Source of the DNA: Plectosphaerella cucumerina
Lineage: Eukaryota > Ascomycota > Sordariomycetes > Glomerellales > Plectosphaerellaceae
Assembly: GCA_020746995.1 (NCBI GenBank)
Contig: JAGPXD010000002.1
Span: 6,324,001 to 6,388,000 of the forward strand
Reading direction: 5' to 3'
DNA length: 64,000 nucleotides
Program-made: the position numbers and the translations under genes
Notes under the pieces: generated by a model
Told to the model about the DNA's origin: nothing
The model's input: only the letters and a program-made list of their open reading frames with translations
Databases searched by the model: none
In this document: piece after piece, positions 43,119-53,657 of the stretch
Position numbering within the stretch: the first letter of the stretch is position 1
Layout: each line of letters starts with the position of its first letter

Positions 43119-44327
43119 ATGGCATCACCACAGGAGTTCCTCAAAGTCACAGGCCACCGGGCCTTCACACAACGGATCGTCCTGTCGACACTGACGGGCC
43201 GGCCGGTACACATTTCCAAGATCCGCGATGCGTCCCCGATAAACCCAGGTCTCGCCCCGCATGAGATCTCCTTCCTCCGCCTCATCGAGGCCGTCACCAA
43301 CGGCAGCTCAATGCAGATATCATACACCGGTATGACGGTCACGTTCCATCCCGGCCTGATCACCGGCGCCATCGCCGGCTTTGGCACATCAGAAGACGGC
43401 GTCATCGAGCACTCCATCCCGGGAAACAACAAGCGCGGCGTCACCTACTTCCTCATGCCACTCTGCCTCCTCGCGCCGTTCGCCAAGGCACACATGAACG
43501 TCCGATTCTCGGGCCCCGGAGTCATCACATCGGCCACCGAGTCGGGCGACATCTCCGTCGACAGCTTCCGAACAGCCATTCTGCCCCTCTACGGACTCTT
43601 CGGCATCCCGCCCGCGCGAATCGAGCTTCGGGTCCTGCAAAGATCCTGCGCGGGCAAGCACGGTCGTGGTGGTGGTGGAATCGTCGAGCTTCGCTTCGCC
43701 AGCCAGGTGCGGCTACCAAAGACCCTGCATCTCAACAGAAACCCGGGTCGCGTGAAGAGGATACGTGGTGTGGCGTACTGCACAGGCGTGTCGGCGTCAA
43801 ACAACAGCAGGCTCATCCATGCCGCCCGAGAAATCCTGAACCCCCTCGTTTCCGACATTCACATCGCCGCGCAGTACGACCAGGCGCCGCTCGTTGAGGG
43901 CCCCGACAAGACAAAGACGCGCACCGGTATCGGTTTTGGCCTGAGTCTGGTCGCGGAGTCGAGCTCCATGGGCGTGTACTACTCAGCCGACGTGGTAGCG
44001 CCACCGACGGGCGGGGTGGTTCCGGAGGATATCGGAAAGCAGTGCGCATATCAGTTGCTGGAGTCGATCGCGCAGGGCGGTTGCGTCACCCGCACGGCTG
44101 CCAGCACAGTACTGACGCTGATGGCCATGGGATCAGAGGACGTCGGCCGCCTGAGGATAGGCAGGGATGTTTTGGGCACGGAGGAGATTGTAGGACTGGC
44201 GAGGGATCTGCGGTCGTTTGGCGCCAACAGCTGGGGCTTAAGAGATGCGGACGAGGACGACACGGGCGACTTGTACGTCGCCGTAAAGGGCAGCGGAGTT
44301 GGCAACGTCGGTCGCAAGGTCGCATGA
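43119..44327 (+). CDS. RCL1: RNA 3'-phosphate cyclase-like protein, 18S rRNA processing
   Basis: 402 aa, single exon; start chosen at MASPQEFLKVTGHRAFTQR because this is where the family begins, although the frame is open further upstream. The fold is that of RNA 3'-terminal phosphate cyclases (GHRAFTQRIVLSTLTGRPV; FHPGLITGA; GRGGGGIVELR; RGVAYCTGVSASNNSRLIHAAREIL; GIGFGLSLVAES), in the eukaryotic Rcl1 branch, which lacks cyclase activity. In yeast Rcl1 works with Bms1 in the small-subunit processome for early 18S pre-rRNA cleavage. The C-terminus carries GCVTRTAASTVLTLMAMG, also typical. Length is close to that of yeast Rcl1. Its stop is 86 bp from the stop of the convergent DUF1746 gene. 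Confidence 0.92.
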   Translation: MASPQEFLKVTGHRAFTQRIVLSTLTGRPVHISKIRDASPINPGLAPHEISFLRLIEAVTNGSSMQISYTGMTVTFHPGLITGAIAGFGTSEDGVIEHSIPGNNKRGVTYFLMPLCLLAPFAKAHMNVRFSGPGVITSATESGDISVDSFRTAILPLYGLFGIPPARIELRVLQRSCAGKHGRGGGGIVELRFASQVRLPKTLHLNRNPGRVKRIRGVAYCTGVSASNNSRLIHAAREILNPLVSDIHIAAQYDQAPLVEGPDKTKTRTGIGFGLSLVAESSSMGVYYSADVVAPPTGGVVPEDIGKQCAYQLLESIAQGGCVTRTAASTVLTLMAMGSEDVGRLRIGRDVLGTEEIVGLARDLRSFGANSWGLRDADEDDTGDLYVAVKGSGVGNVGRKVA

Positions 44328-44413
44328 GATACCAATTGTCATGATTTTCGAGCACAAGTTAGCACATGCCGGGGCGCTATTTAAATGACGTTCTATTTGG
44401 GTATCATGTTGCT

Positions 44414-45509
44414 TCAGACCTGCTCATCGTTCCGCGCCGCCGTTGTCGATGGTCCTACCCTGGCTCGTATCCTAGCGAGGGCGGCCTGGTAACCCGCGGA
44501 TCTTAGGACGTGTCCCACAGCCCCCCAGAAGTCTGGCGTGGCATTGCGGAGAGTATGGATGACGTGAAAGTCCCGGATCATGCCGTTGCCAGAGCTCATA
44601 ACATCCAAGAAGGTCGTCCGTGATGTCGAGGGCACCCGCGAGGTCTCCAAAAAGGGCTGCCTCTCATCATTCTCCGTGGCCTGATCTTGTCCTGACAGGG
44701 ACTGCATCTCGATGCCGTCTGGCGTTTCGGAGGGTGATCCAGACGCTGCGTTCGTCGAGTTGGCTCGGGCTTGTTCTTCTGCATCCCCCGTTGACGGCTC
44801 TTCAACAACAGTCCCGGCCGCTGCGCCGGTTCGCCTGGTGCGCTTGGGACGGATAATCTTCCGCAATCGCTCCCGTTCCTCATGCACAGATAGCATCAGG
44901 CACTGCAGGCCCAGGATGAAGAAGTCGAAGGCCAGAAGTGTCCACTTTGTGGACGGGGGGGTCTGGCCGATGAAGTCGACGATGACACCGCCATGCATAT
45001 ACCCACGCGCAGCCTCGCCAGCAGATGGCAACGCCTCCAAGATATGCGCCAGTACGCAGAGGAAGCTCGGCACGAATACGGAAAGCACCTGGGCTTGGAT
45101 AGCTGGAAGAGGAATCGGCCAGTCGTCAGACTTGGGGCTTAGGAAGTTCTGCTGACACCACCCTCTGAGGAAGAAGCGGAGAGCCGAACATCTGGTTAAA
45201 CCATGTTAGAGAAGCCTTCGAAGATTCGTTGAGGATGTCTTCATACTCCATGTAATACAGGGCGGCCAGCTCCACGTAGACCAGCATGTCGAGGTTCTTC
45301 AGGAGGTGCGTCAGGAACTCGAACTTCTTGACGAGGCCCTGGTCCGCCTTGGGTGTCTTTCGACGTCGGCGCCGCCTTGTCTGCTGCGCGCCTGCGCTGC
45401 TGGCATGTTGCGCGGTGGATTGCGCTCCGCCGGTGGCATCCCCCGGGGGGTCGGCGTCGTTCAGGTCGGTGGTGTGCGCCTGAAGCAGGGGCGAAGCATC
45501 ATTGTTCAT
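44414..45509 (-). CDS. DUF1746 membrane protein, probable Dsc E3 ligase subunit 4
   Basis: Exons 45509-45247 and 45191-44414 give 346 aa; the 55-nt intron (GTATGA donor, CTAAC branch, CCAG acceptor) splits the first membrane helix, and splicing restores YYMECSALRFFLRGWCQQ. An N-terminal soluble tail ends in a basic RRRRRRK cluster. The DUF1746 core (residues about 62-180) has KKFEFLTHLLKNLDMLVYVELAALYYME, a second hydrophobic segment (LSVFVPSFLCVLAHIL), the conserved RGYMHGGVIVDFIGQ and a third helix (LLAFDFFILGLQCLML). The C-terminal half is acidic and disordered. As I recall, Schizosaccharomyces Dsc4 of the Golgi Dsc ubiquitin ligase carries this domain; that link is from family knowledge and less certain than the domain itself. 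It is divergent from FRS2. Confidence 0.72.
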
Positions 45510-46041
45510 TGCTCGGGAAGCTCATCGATGTCCGAGGAGATCCGGATAAGGAGGGAAGCTATGTTCGAGATGGACTTGGCGTCGAAGGAATCATTGTTGG
45601 CAGCACGACGCAGCCTGGTGTCGCTGGGGTGGTGGTATTTGTTTGCGATAGGAGAGCCGCGCTGTGGTCGATGCCTGGACTGCTGCTACCTGACCGCGGG
45701 TGTCGCAGGCACGACGTGACGCCATGCAGCTTCCTGTCTGGCAGGCAGCTCGAACGCTCGGACCAAGGCCACGGAGGTGCGCGGGCGAGACCCGGACGCA
45801 GGAGAAACTAAAATACGGAGGGACGGACCCTCGCCCCACAGCAACCTGGGCGTCCAGGGGCTTGAGGGGGAACACAGCACCAGAGGGGCACCGCTGGCGG
45901 AAGTCGAGTCACTGCCCCGCCATTTGGAGAGCTGTACATAATTATTTCTGCCGCGAAACACCATCGGTGACTCAAGCCCGTGGCTCAGAAGGACACCAGC
46001 CCAATCCGCACCAGCAACTCCATCTAAACACACTCCACACC
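45510..46041. promoter_or_regulatory. Divergent promoter of the DUF1746 gene and FRS2
   Basis: 532 bp between the two start codons. The GCN4/CPC1 site listed separately is the only motif I can point to. Short open frames here have no family features. Confidence 0.45.
45968..45974 (+). promoter_or_regulatory. GCN4/CPC1-type site upstream of FRS2
   Basis: TGACTCA is the optimal binding site of the bZIP activator of general amino-acid control (GCN4 in yeast, CPC1 in Neurospora). It ends 67 bp before the FRS2 ATG. Aminoacyl-tRNA synthetase genes are frequent targets, so the position makes biological sense; a 7-mer alone could be chance. Confidence 0.5.
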
Positions 46042-47816
46042 ATGGCGACTTCCGGCAGTGCTCCCTCAGGGGACTTGACGTCTCGGATCCTGCATGCTCT
46101 CTCGCAGAAGGACGCGCTGCTCTCCACCGAGGCCTTCCCCGAAGTTCCCTTTGCCGACATCAAGGCCGCCCTGGACCGCCTCGCGAGCCGTTCCATGGTC
46201 GCGTATGACACCATCGAAAGAGAAGAAGCCATTCTGGAAGCCGAGGGCCAGCAGATTGCCGAGCATGGCAGCCACGAGGCCCGCGTCTTCGAGGCGCTCC
46301 GCCAGGCGGTGGGAGGTCTGACGGTGCAGGACCTCGAGAAGGCTATCGGTGACAAGACGGTCACAAAGGTTGGCCAGGGCAAGGCCTTCAAGGAGAAGTG
46401 GGTGAAGAAGGGCGATGATGGCAAGCTGATTGCGGTTGTGAGTCTTGGGACCCCGCATCAAGGTACCTTCGCAAGGATGAAAGCTAACCCCGCCACAAGG
46501 CCGACTCGATCCGGGATATCACACAAGAACAGCTGGCGCAGGTCGCAAAGACCAAGACGCACGACCCCAAGATCATCAGCGATCTCAAGAAGCGCAAGCT
46601 CCTCAAGACGCAGAAGGTCATCAGCTTCAAGATCCACAAGGGACCCGAATTCGCGCTCGAGATCAAGAAGGAGGAGACGGACCTGACGGCGGATATGATT
46701 GCATCGGGCGCCTGGAAGACGGCCAACTTCAAGCCCTACAACTTCAAGGCCCTCGGTGCGGTGCAGAACGCCGGCGCTCTGCACCCCCTGAACAAGGTTC
46801 GCCACGAGTTCAGGCAGATCTTCTTCGAGATGGGCTTCGAGGAGATGCCCACCAACAAATACGTCGAGACAGGAGTATGTGCATCCGTGTTCTCCCTAAT
46901 CCTTCGGATCAATGGCTGACCATGCTCCAGTTTTACAACTTCGACGCCCTTTTCGGTAAGATGCGCGTTGGACCTTGTTGAGTTGAACGATCTAACCCCC
47001 CGATGCAGTGCCCCAGCAGCACCCCGCGCGTGACCTCCAGGACACCTTCTACATCTCAGACCCCAAGGTCGCCGGCAAGCCCGGCCCCGAAGACGAGGAC
47101 GACACCAAGGACTATCAGGCATACTGGGACAACGTCAAGCAGGTGCACCAGGAGGGCAAGTACGGCTCGATAGGCTACCGCTACCCGTGGGCGGCTGAGG
47201 AGGCTCAGAAGCTGGTCCTGCGCACGCACACTACGTCCGTCTCGACGGCTATGCTCCACAAGCTGGCCGGCGTCAAGGGACCCGACGGCAAGCCGCCTCC
47301 GGCGAGATACTTCTCGATTGACCGCGTCTTCCGCAACGAGACGTACGTGGCCGACCCTCCTTGAGAGATGATTATTGGACAAACTAGCTGACACCTCACA
47401 GCGTCGATGCCACGCATCTTGCCGAGTTCCACCAGGTGGAGGGTGTCATTGCCGATTACGGCCTGACGCTGGGTGGCTTGATGGAGTTCATGGAGATCTT
47501 CTTCAACAAGATGGGCATCACGGATCTCAAGTTCAAGCCGGCGTACAACCCGTACACCGAGCCCAGCATGGAGATCTTCAGCTTCCACAAGGGCCTGAAC
47601 AAGCTCGTGGAGATTGGTAACAGCGGCATGTTCCGTCCCGAGATGCTGGAGGCCATGGGCCTGCCCAAGGACATGAGGGTGTACGGCTGGGGCCTGAGTC
47701 TGGAGAGGCCGACCATGATCAAGTATGGCATCTCCAACATCCGTGAGCTGCTGGGCCACAAGGTCGACCTCAACTTCATCGAGAGGAACCCGGCCGTGCG
47801 GTTGGAGAAGAACTAG
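46042..47816 (+). CDS. FRS2: Cytosolic phenylalanyl-tRNA synthetase, alpha subunit
   Basis: Five exons: 46042-46437, 46500-46874, 46931-46955, 47009-47342, 47402-47816; 514 aa. It charges tRNA-Phe as an alpha2-beta2 enzyme with FRS1. The N-terminal 130 residues are the winged-helix tRNA-binding region of the eukaryotic alpha chain. The class II catalytic domain follows: HPLNKVRHEFRQIFFEMGFEEMP (motif 1), YFSIDRVFRNETVDATHLAEFHQVEG (motif 2), and YGWGLSLERPTMIKYGISNIRELLGHKVDL (motif 3). Exon 3 is only 25 nt and encodes FYNFDALF in a stretch that must be present to join motif 1 to the HPARDLQDTFYI segment. Introns are 53-62 nt with clear signals. No mitochondrial presequence is present. The gene shares a divergent promoter with the DUF1746 gene. 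Confidence 0.93.
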
Positions 47817-47827
47817 ATGAGGGTCTT

Positions 47828-47859
<32 letters not shown>

Positions 47860-49187
47860 GCACTCTAGAGATGATGGACAAGGGAACATGACTGTATGAA
47901 CGCGGGGCGGCTGGGCATTTGCGGCGCGATGGAAAAAGAATACCACGGATGCTAGACCGTCGGTGAGATGAGATGCGTGACGGCATTCGCGAGTGAGTCA
48001 TGTTTCGTCTAAGCCTCGAAGCAATCTGAGTGAAGCCGGCCGGCAGATGGAAGACGGAGAGTCGGATCGGGAAACGAGGCCGATGGCCCACTTGATTCCC
48101 TCGACCCTTTTGGGGGGCTTCCTCCGCGAGGGCGATCGATCTTCCCAGCGGCCAGGCGCCTGCACCCCTTCGTTTGGAGCTCAGCTGTTGCTTGCCGTGG
48201 GATCGGATGGCGGGGTACTCGTATGTACCTGACCCTGACCTGACGTACAGTGCCGTGCAGATAGTGTGTTCGCGGGGAGAGCTGCCGACATGACTTTGTC
48301 GTCGCAAATGTTACCGTCCCCAGACACGACTCGGGGACAGCCATGTGAGGGGACGGCTGGACGAAGCACGATTCACCACCAGGAGCCTGATGCATGCAAC
48401 CCTGTCGCAAATTTCAGCAGTGGCCGTGACTCCGCGCAAAAGAGCCCAGGTGCGCTGCCCACCCGGTTTCTGACCCCCCGCCCATCCTGATCGCCAAGTT
48501 GTCGGACTCGGGGCCCTGGGGAGCAGCCTGTACGTTTACGGTTAGCAGGCCCAAGGCGGTGTCGAGGTGTCCACTGCGATAGCGGCGGTCCCCTGGAGAC
48601 CGGCAGCGAATTGGAAGCGTGTGATTGGGCCCGCCGCCGACGCCGGCCAGTTAGGTCGCGGCACCCAGTTGCCATTGACCACTGGCGTCGCGGGAAGAAA
48701 AATTTCCTTATCTTATCCAGGGCGTTACTCACCGTAGACCGGCCGCTCAAAGGGTGGTTTTTTTGGTGAGACAACCAGAGGGACCCCCCGGGACTTGTTT
48801 CGTCCATGCCAATTGAGCCCACCGTGACCCTTGGACGCTGCGAGCGAGGGCGCTGAATGAAGCAATTCGAAGTACCTGTACTAGTCGTGCGTGCGCTGTC
48901 CGCCTCCACCGTCACTGTGTGCCCCCGTGCCCGTGCCCCCCCCCCGAACCCCCGATCCTCCACTCAGTCTTTCCGAGGGGAGTCATAAACTTTCTGGATA
49001 CCAACTTGAACGTCTCGCGCCGCGCAACCTTTCCCACGGAACCTCCTTCCCTTTCCCTCCCTCTCGGTCTGCACACTCCACCACCACCACCCTTCGCATC
49101 ACAACAGGCCCTCGGCCGCGCGAACAGCTCTCCTTTCCTCTCCCCCCTCAATTGGAGCTCTCACGCACACAGCCTGGTCTCTGAACG
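47817..49187. other. Intergenic between FRS2 and arg-3
   Basis: About 1.4 kb. It contains the GA/G tract listed separately, TGAGTCA (another perfect GCN4/CPC1-type site) at 47994-48000, and a C/T-rich leader from about 48900 to 49187 that has no ATG after 48857. No gene is seen. Confidence 0.45.
47828..47860 (+). repeat. (GA)n tract followed by 12 G
   Basis: A GA dinucleotide run (47828-47848) continues into a run of 12 G (47849-47860), just after the FRS2 stop codon, hence in its 3' untranslated region. It is length-unstable in general, and sequencing error in the G run is possible. Confidence 0.9.
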
Positions 49188-52100
49188 ATGTCATCGGCGG
49201 CCATGTCCCACAAGCTGGCAGGCCGAGCTCCGGCCATGCTCCGACATGGTCGACGAGTCCCGACAGTGCTGCCGGCCAGGCACTTCGCCCTGTCCGCCTC
49301 CAACAGCCTCTCTGCCGCCCAGTTCCAGCGGAATCAGGCCAGGCTTACCCAGAAGCGCTTCTTCCAGTCCTCCTCCGCCTGCGCCAGCGTCACGCAACAG
49401 GCTCCCAACCCCAAGGCCTACCTCGAGAGCGGAGCCGTCAAGCCCTCGGTGGGCGTTGACGTGAAGAAGGTGCTGGTCATTGGCAGTGGTGGTCTCGCCA
49501 TCGGCCAGGCCGGAGAGTTTGACTACTCTGGTACGTTTCTGATATCATGCGCCATGAGGCCACTCCAAGAGAATGGCCCCATGAGTCACCTTGGGCGCAT
49601 ATCCAAGGACTTCCTAGGCTGACTCGATACCCTCTCACGCAGGCTCGCAAGCTCTCAAGGCCCTCAAGGAGGCCGGCGTCGCCTCTGTCCTTATCAACCC
49701 CAACATCGCCACTATCCAGACGAACCACTCGCTGGCCGACGAGGTCTACTACCTGCCCGTGACCCCCGAATACGTCAGCTATGTCATCGAGAAGGAGAAG
49801 CCCGACGGCATCTTCCTGTCCTTCGGTGGGCAGACCGCCCTGAACCTGGGTGTGCAGATGCAGCGCCTGGGTCTTTTCGAAAAGTACGGCGTCAAGGTTC
49901 TGGGAACCAGCGTCAAAACCCTCGAGACCTCCGAGGACCGTGACCTCTTCGCCCGTGCCCTGGACGAGATCGACATTCCCATCGCAAAGTCCATCGCCGT
50001 CGGTACCGTCGACGAGGCCCTCGAGGCCGCCGTCAAGGTCGGATACCCCATCATCGTCCGTGCCGCCTACGCCCTTGGCGGTCTGGGCTCGGGTTTCGCC
50101 AACAACGAGGAGGAGCTCCGCAACATGGCCGCTCGCTCCCTGACGCTGTCGCCCCAGATCCTGGTCGAGAAGTCGCTCAAGGGCTGGAAGGAGCTTGAGT
50201 ACGAGGTTGTCCGCGACGCCAACGACAACTGCATCACCGTGTGCAACATGGAGAACTTCGACCCCCTGGGTATCCACACCGGTGACTCTATCGTCGTCGC
50301 GCCTAGCCAGACCCTGAGCGACGAGGAGTACCACATGCTCCGCTCCGCCGCCATCAAGATCGTCCGCCACCTCGGCGTTGTCGGCGAGTGCAACGTCCAG
50401 TACGCCCTGCAGCCCGACGGTCTCGACTACCGTGTCATCGAGGTCAACGCTCGTCTTTCGCGTTCGTCGGCCCTGGCCTCCAAGGCCACCGGCTACCCCC
50501 TGGCTTACACCGCCGCCAAGATCGGTCTTGGCCACAGCCTGCCCGAGCTCCCCAACGCCGTGACCAAGACGACGACCGCCAACTTCGAGCCCTCGCTGGA
50601 CTACATCGTCACCAAGATGCCCCGCTGGGATCTGGCAAAGTTCCAGCACGTCAAGCGTGACATCGGCAGTGCCATGAAGTCGGTCGGTGAGGTCATGGCC
50701 ATCGGCCGTACCTTCGAGGAGTCCTTCCAGAAGGCCATCCGCCAGGTCGACCCCAACTTTGTCGGCTTCCAGGGCGCCAAGTTCGACGACCTCGACTTCG
50801 AGCTCCAGAACCCCACCGACCGCCGCTGGCTGGCCGTCGGCCAGGCCATGCTCCACGAGAACTACTCTGTCGACAAGGTCCACGACCTGACCAAGATCGA
50901 CAAGTGGTTCCTCTACAAGCTGGAGAACCTCGTTAACTGCACCCGCGAGCTGCAGGAGGTCGGCAGCCTCGAGGAGCTCAAGAAGGATCTCCTCCTCAAG
51001 GCCAAGAAGATGGGCTTCTCCGACAAGCAGATCGGTATCCACGTCAACAGCAACGAGGACGCCGTCCGCAAGGTCCGCAAGAACTTCGGCATCCACCCCT
51101 GGGTCAAGAGGATCGACACCCTCGCCGCCGAGTTCCCTGCCGAGACCAACTACCTGTACACCACCTACAACGCCTCGACCCACGACGTTACCTTCGAGGA
51201 GAAGGGTACAATCATCCTCGGCAGCGGTGTCTACCGTATCGGCTCGTCCGTCGAGTTCGACTGGTGCGCCGTTGGCACCACCCAGGCCCTCCGCGACATG
51301 GGCAACAAGACCATCATGATCAACGTGAGCAATTCGCCCGTCCCAGAGCAGCGCCACCCCTGAACCGCTTTACTGACGCAGACGCCAATTAGATCAACCC
51401 CGAGACCATGTCCACCGACTTCGACAGCGCCGACAGGCTGTACTTCGATGAGCTCAGCTACGAGCGCGTCATGGATATCTACGAGCTCGAGGCTGCGGCC
51501 GGCGTTGTCGTGTCCGTCGGCGGCCAGCTGCCCCAGAACATCGCCCTTCGCCTGCAGGAGGCTGGCAATGCCAACGTGCTCGGAACCGACCCCGTCGACA
51601 TTGACCGCGCCGAGGACCGTCAGAAGTTCTCCGAGATCCTGGACAGCATCGGTGTCGACCAGCCCGCCTGGAAGGAGCTCACGTCCGTTGAGGACGCTGA
51701 GCGCTTCGCTGAGGAGGTCGGCTACCCCGTCCTCGTCCGTCCCAGCTACGTCCTGTCGGGTGCCGCCATGACTGTCATCCGCAGCCGTGAGGACCTGAAG
51801 GAGAAGCTCGAGGCCGCCAGCAACGTCTCCCCCGACCACCCCGTCGTCATCACCAAGTTCATCGAGGGCGCCGAGGAGATCGACGTCGACGGTGTCGCAT
51901 CCAAGGGCGAGCTGCTCGTCCACGCCGTCAGCGAGCACGTCGAGCAGGCCGGTGTTCACTCGGGCGACGCCACCCTCGTCCTCCCCCCCGTCAACCTCGA
52001 CCAGGCCACCATGGACCGTGTCAAGGAGATCGCCGTCAAGGTCGCCAAGGCCTGGAAGATCACCGGTCCCTTCAACATGCAGATCATCAAGGCCGCCGAC

Positions 52101-52932
52101 CCCGAGGGCGGTGAGCCCGCGCTGAAGGTCATCGAGTGCAACCTCCGCGCCTCCCGCTCGTTCCCCTTCGTCTCCAAGGTCCTCGGCGTCAACTTCATCG
52201 ACATCGCCGCCAAGGCCCTCGCCCAGCAGCAGGTCCCCGCGCCCCAGGATCCCATGGCCGTCGAGCGCAACTACGTCGCCACCAAGGTCCCCCAGTTCTC
52301 TTGGACCCGTCTCGCCGGCGCCGACCCCTTCCTCGGCGTCGAGATGGCCTCGACCGGAGAGATCGCCTGCTTCGGCAAGAACCTCGTCGAGGCCTACTGG
52401 TCCTCGCTCCAGTCCACCATGAACTTCCGCATGCCCGAGCCCGGCGAGGGTCTCCTCTTCGGCGGCGAGCTCAGCAAGAACTGGCTCACCACCGTCGTCG
52501 ACTACCTCCAGCCCCTCGGCTACAAGCTCTACGCCGCCGACGAGGAGGTCAAGACCTTCATCGAGTCCAACACCAAGGGCAACGTCTCGGTCGAGGTCAT
52601 CGAGTTCCCCAAGGAGGACAAGCGCGCCCTCCGCGAGGTCTTCCAGAAGTACGACATCCGCGGCGTCTTCAACCTGGCCAAGGCCCGCGGCAAGACCGTC
52701 ATGGACGTCGACTACGTCATGCGCAGGAACGCCGTCGACTTTGGCGTCCCCCTGTTCATGGAGCCCCAGGTACGTTGCATTTCTCCCCTCCGTCACAAAA
52801 CACACCTTGCTAACCTACTTCAAGACCGCCATGCTCTTCGCTCAGTGCATGAGCGAGAAGCTGCCCCGCCCCGAGGGCATCCCCTCCGAGGTCCGCCGCT
52901 GGTCCGACTTCATCGGCGGCAAGCCTCTGTAA
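49188..52932 (+). CDS. arg-3: Arginine-specific carbamoyl-phosphate synthase, large chain, mitochondrial
   Basis: Exons 49188-49530, 49643-51324, 51393-52769 and 52825-52932 give 1169 aa. It makes carbamoyl phosphate from glutamine-derived ammonia, bicarbonate and 2 ATP for arginine synthesis, with a separate small glutaminase chain (not in the window). A mitochondrial presequence covers about residues 1-70 (AMLRHGRRVPTVLPARHFAL). Two homologous halves follow: the first begins KKVLVIGSGGLAIGQAGEFDYSG with ATP-grasp residues such as GGQTALNLGVQMQ and IIVRAAYALGGLGSGFA; the second begins near NPETMSTDFDSADRLYFDEL, with SVGGQLPQN and VLVRPSYVLSGAAMTV. A shortened C-terminal MGS-like domain ends the protein. 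There is no fused GATase or ATCase, which separates it from the pyrimidine-specific enzyme. Yeast name CPA2. Confidence 0.93.
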
Positions 52933-53657
52933 ATAACCTACCACCACCTCTCCCCCACGATTCCCCCCCCCCCCCCCCTCCTCCCTCACATCCCCCCCTA
53001 AATCGGCGTTGAAAATGGACGAGTTGGGATCAAGGTACTCGAATTTTCTGGTTTTCTATTTTTTTTTTCCCTCGGACTTATCTTCCAAGCTGTTGCTCCG
53101 CCTCCCCATGTTTTTCTTCGATCCGTCATGTGTCGTCTCAGCTCGGTTGCTCTTTGGACGGTGGCGGACGAGAATGGCCCGGCGGCTTGATAGAAGCCGG
53201 GCTGGGTGTCTGGGCTCCCCCTTACAAGGGCGGCGCCCGCCGTAGAGTAGTGTGGGTAGTTGGAAACGCTTGCCCGTTGACAGAAGTCTTTGGACGTGAT
53301 GTTGGGATGCTATCAGCTGCGACCTTCGATCCTGAACATGAGGCCAACCTGCTCCCATGAACATTGACGCCTTCTCATCACGAATTACCACACATCACAT
53401 CACATCACATGAACTTGATGTCTCTCAGACTCCAGCATACACATCAGAGGCTTCCCTCTGACCTAGGTACCCTCATCTACCAAAGCACGTCTTGCCGCCC
53501 CCCTTGTTTGTGTGTAAATGCCATAACCGTAAACACCCAGTTTGCCGTCCAGTGGCCCATGCCTGGCCGCGAAATGCAATGCCGAAGACTCCCTCGCCGC
53601 CCGTACCCGTCCCCACCGTGGATTGCCAGCCGTTCCAACCGTCAGATGTGTGACAGT
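52933..53657. other. Intergenic, convergent, with long C and T runs
   Basis: 725 bp between the arg-3 and NPL4 stop codons. A run of 16 C lies at 52963-52978 and a run of T near 53060; both are in the probable arg-3 3' untranslated region. No gene is seen. Confidence 0.5.

Noticed and set aside
49477..51357. 626-codon minus-strand frame opposite arg-3 (and a 524-codon one at 51231-52805)
   Set aside because: Same cause: codon bias of the highly conserved carbamoyl-phosphate synthase gene leaves the antisense frame open.
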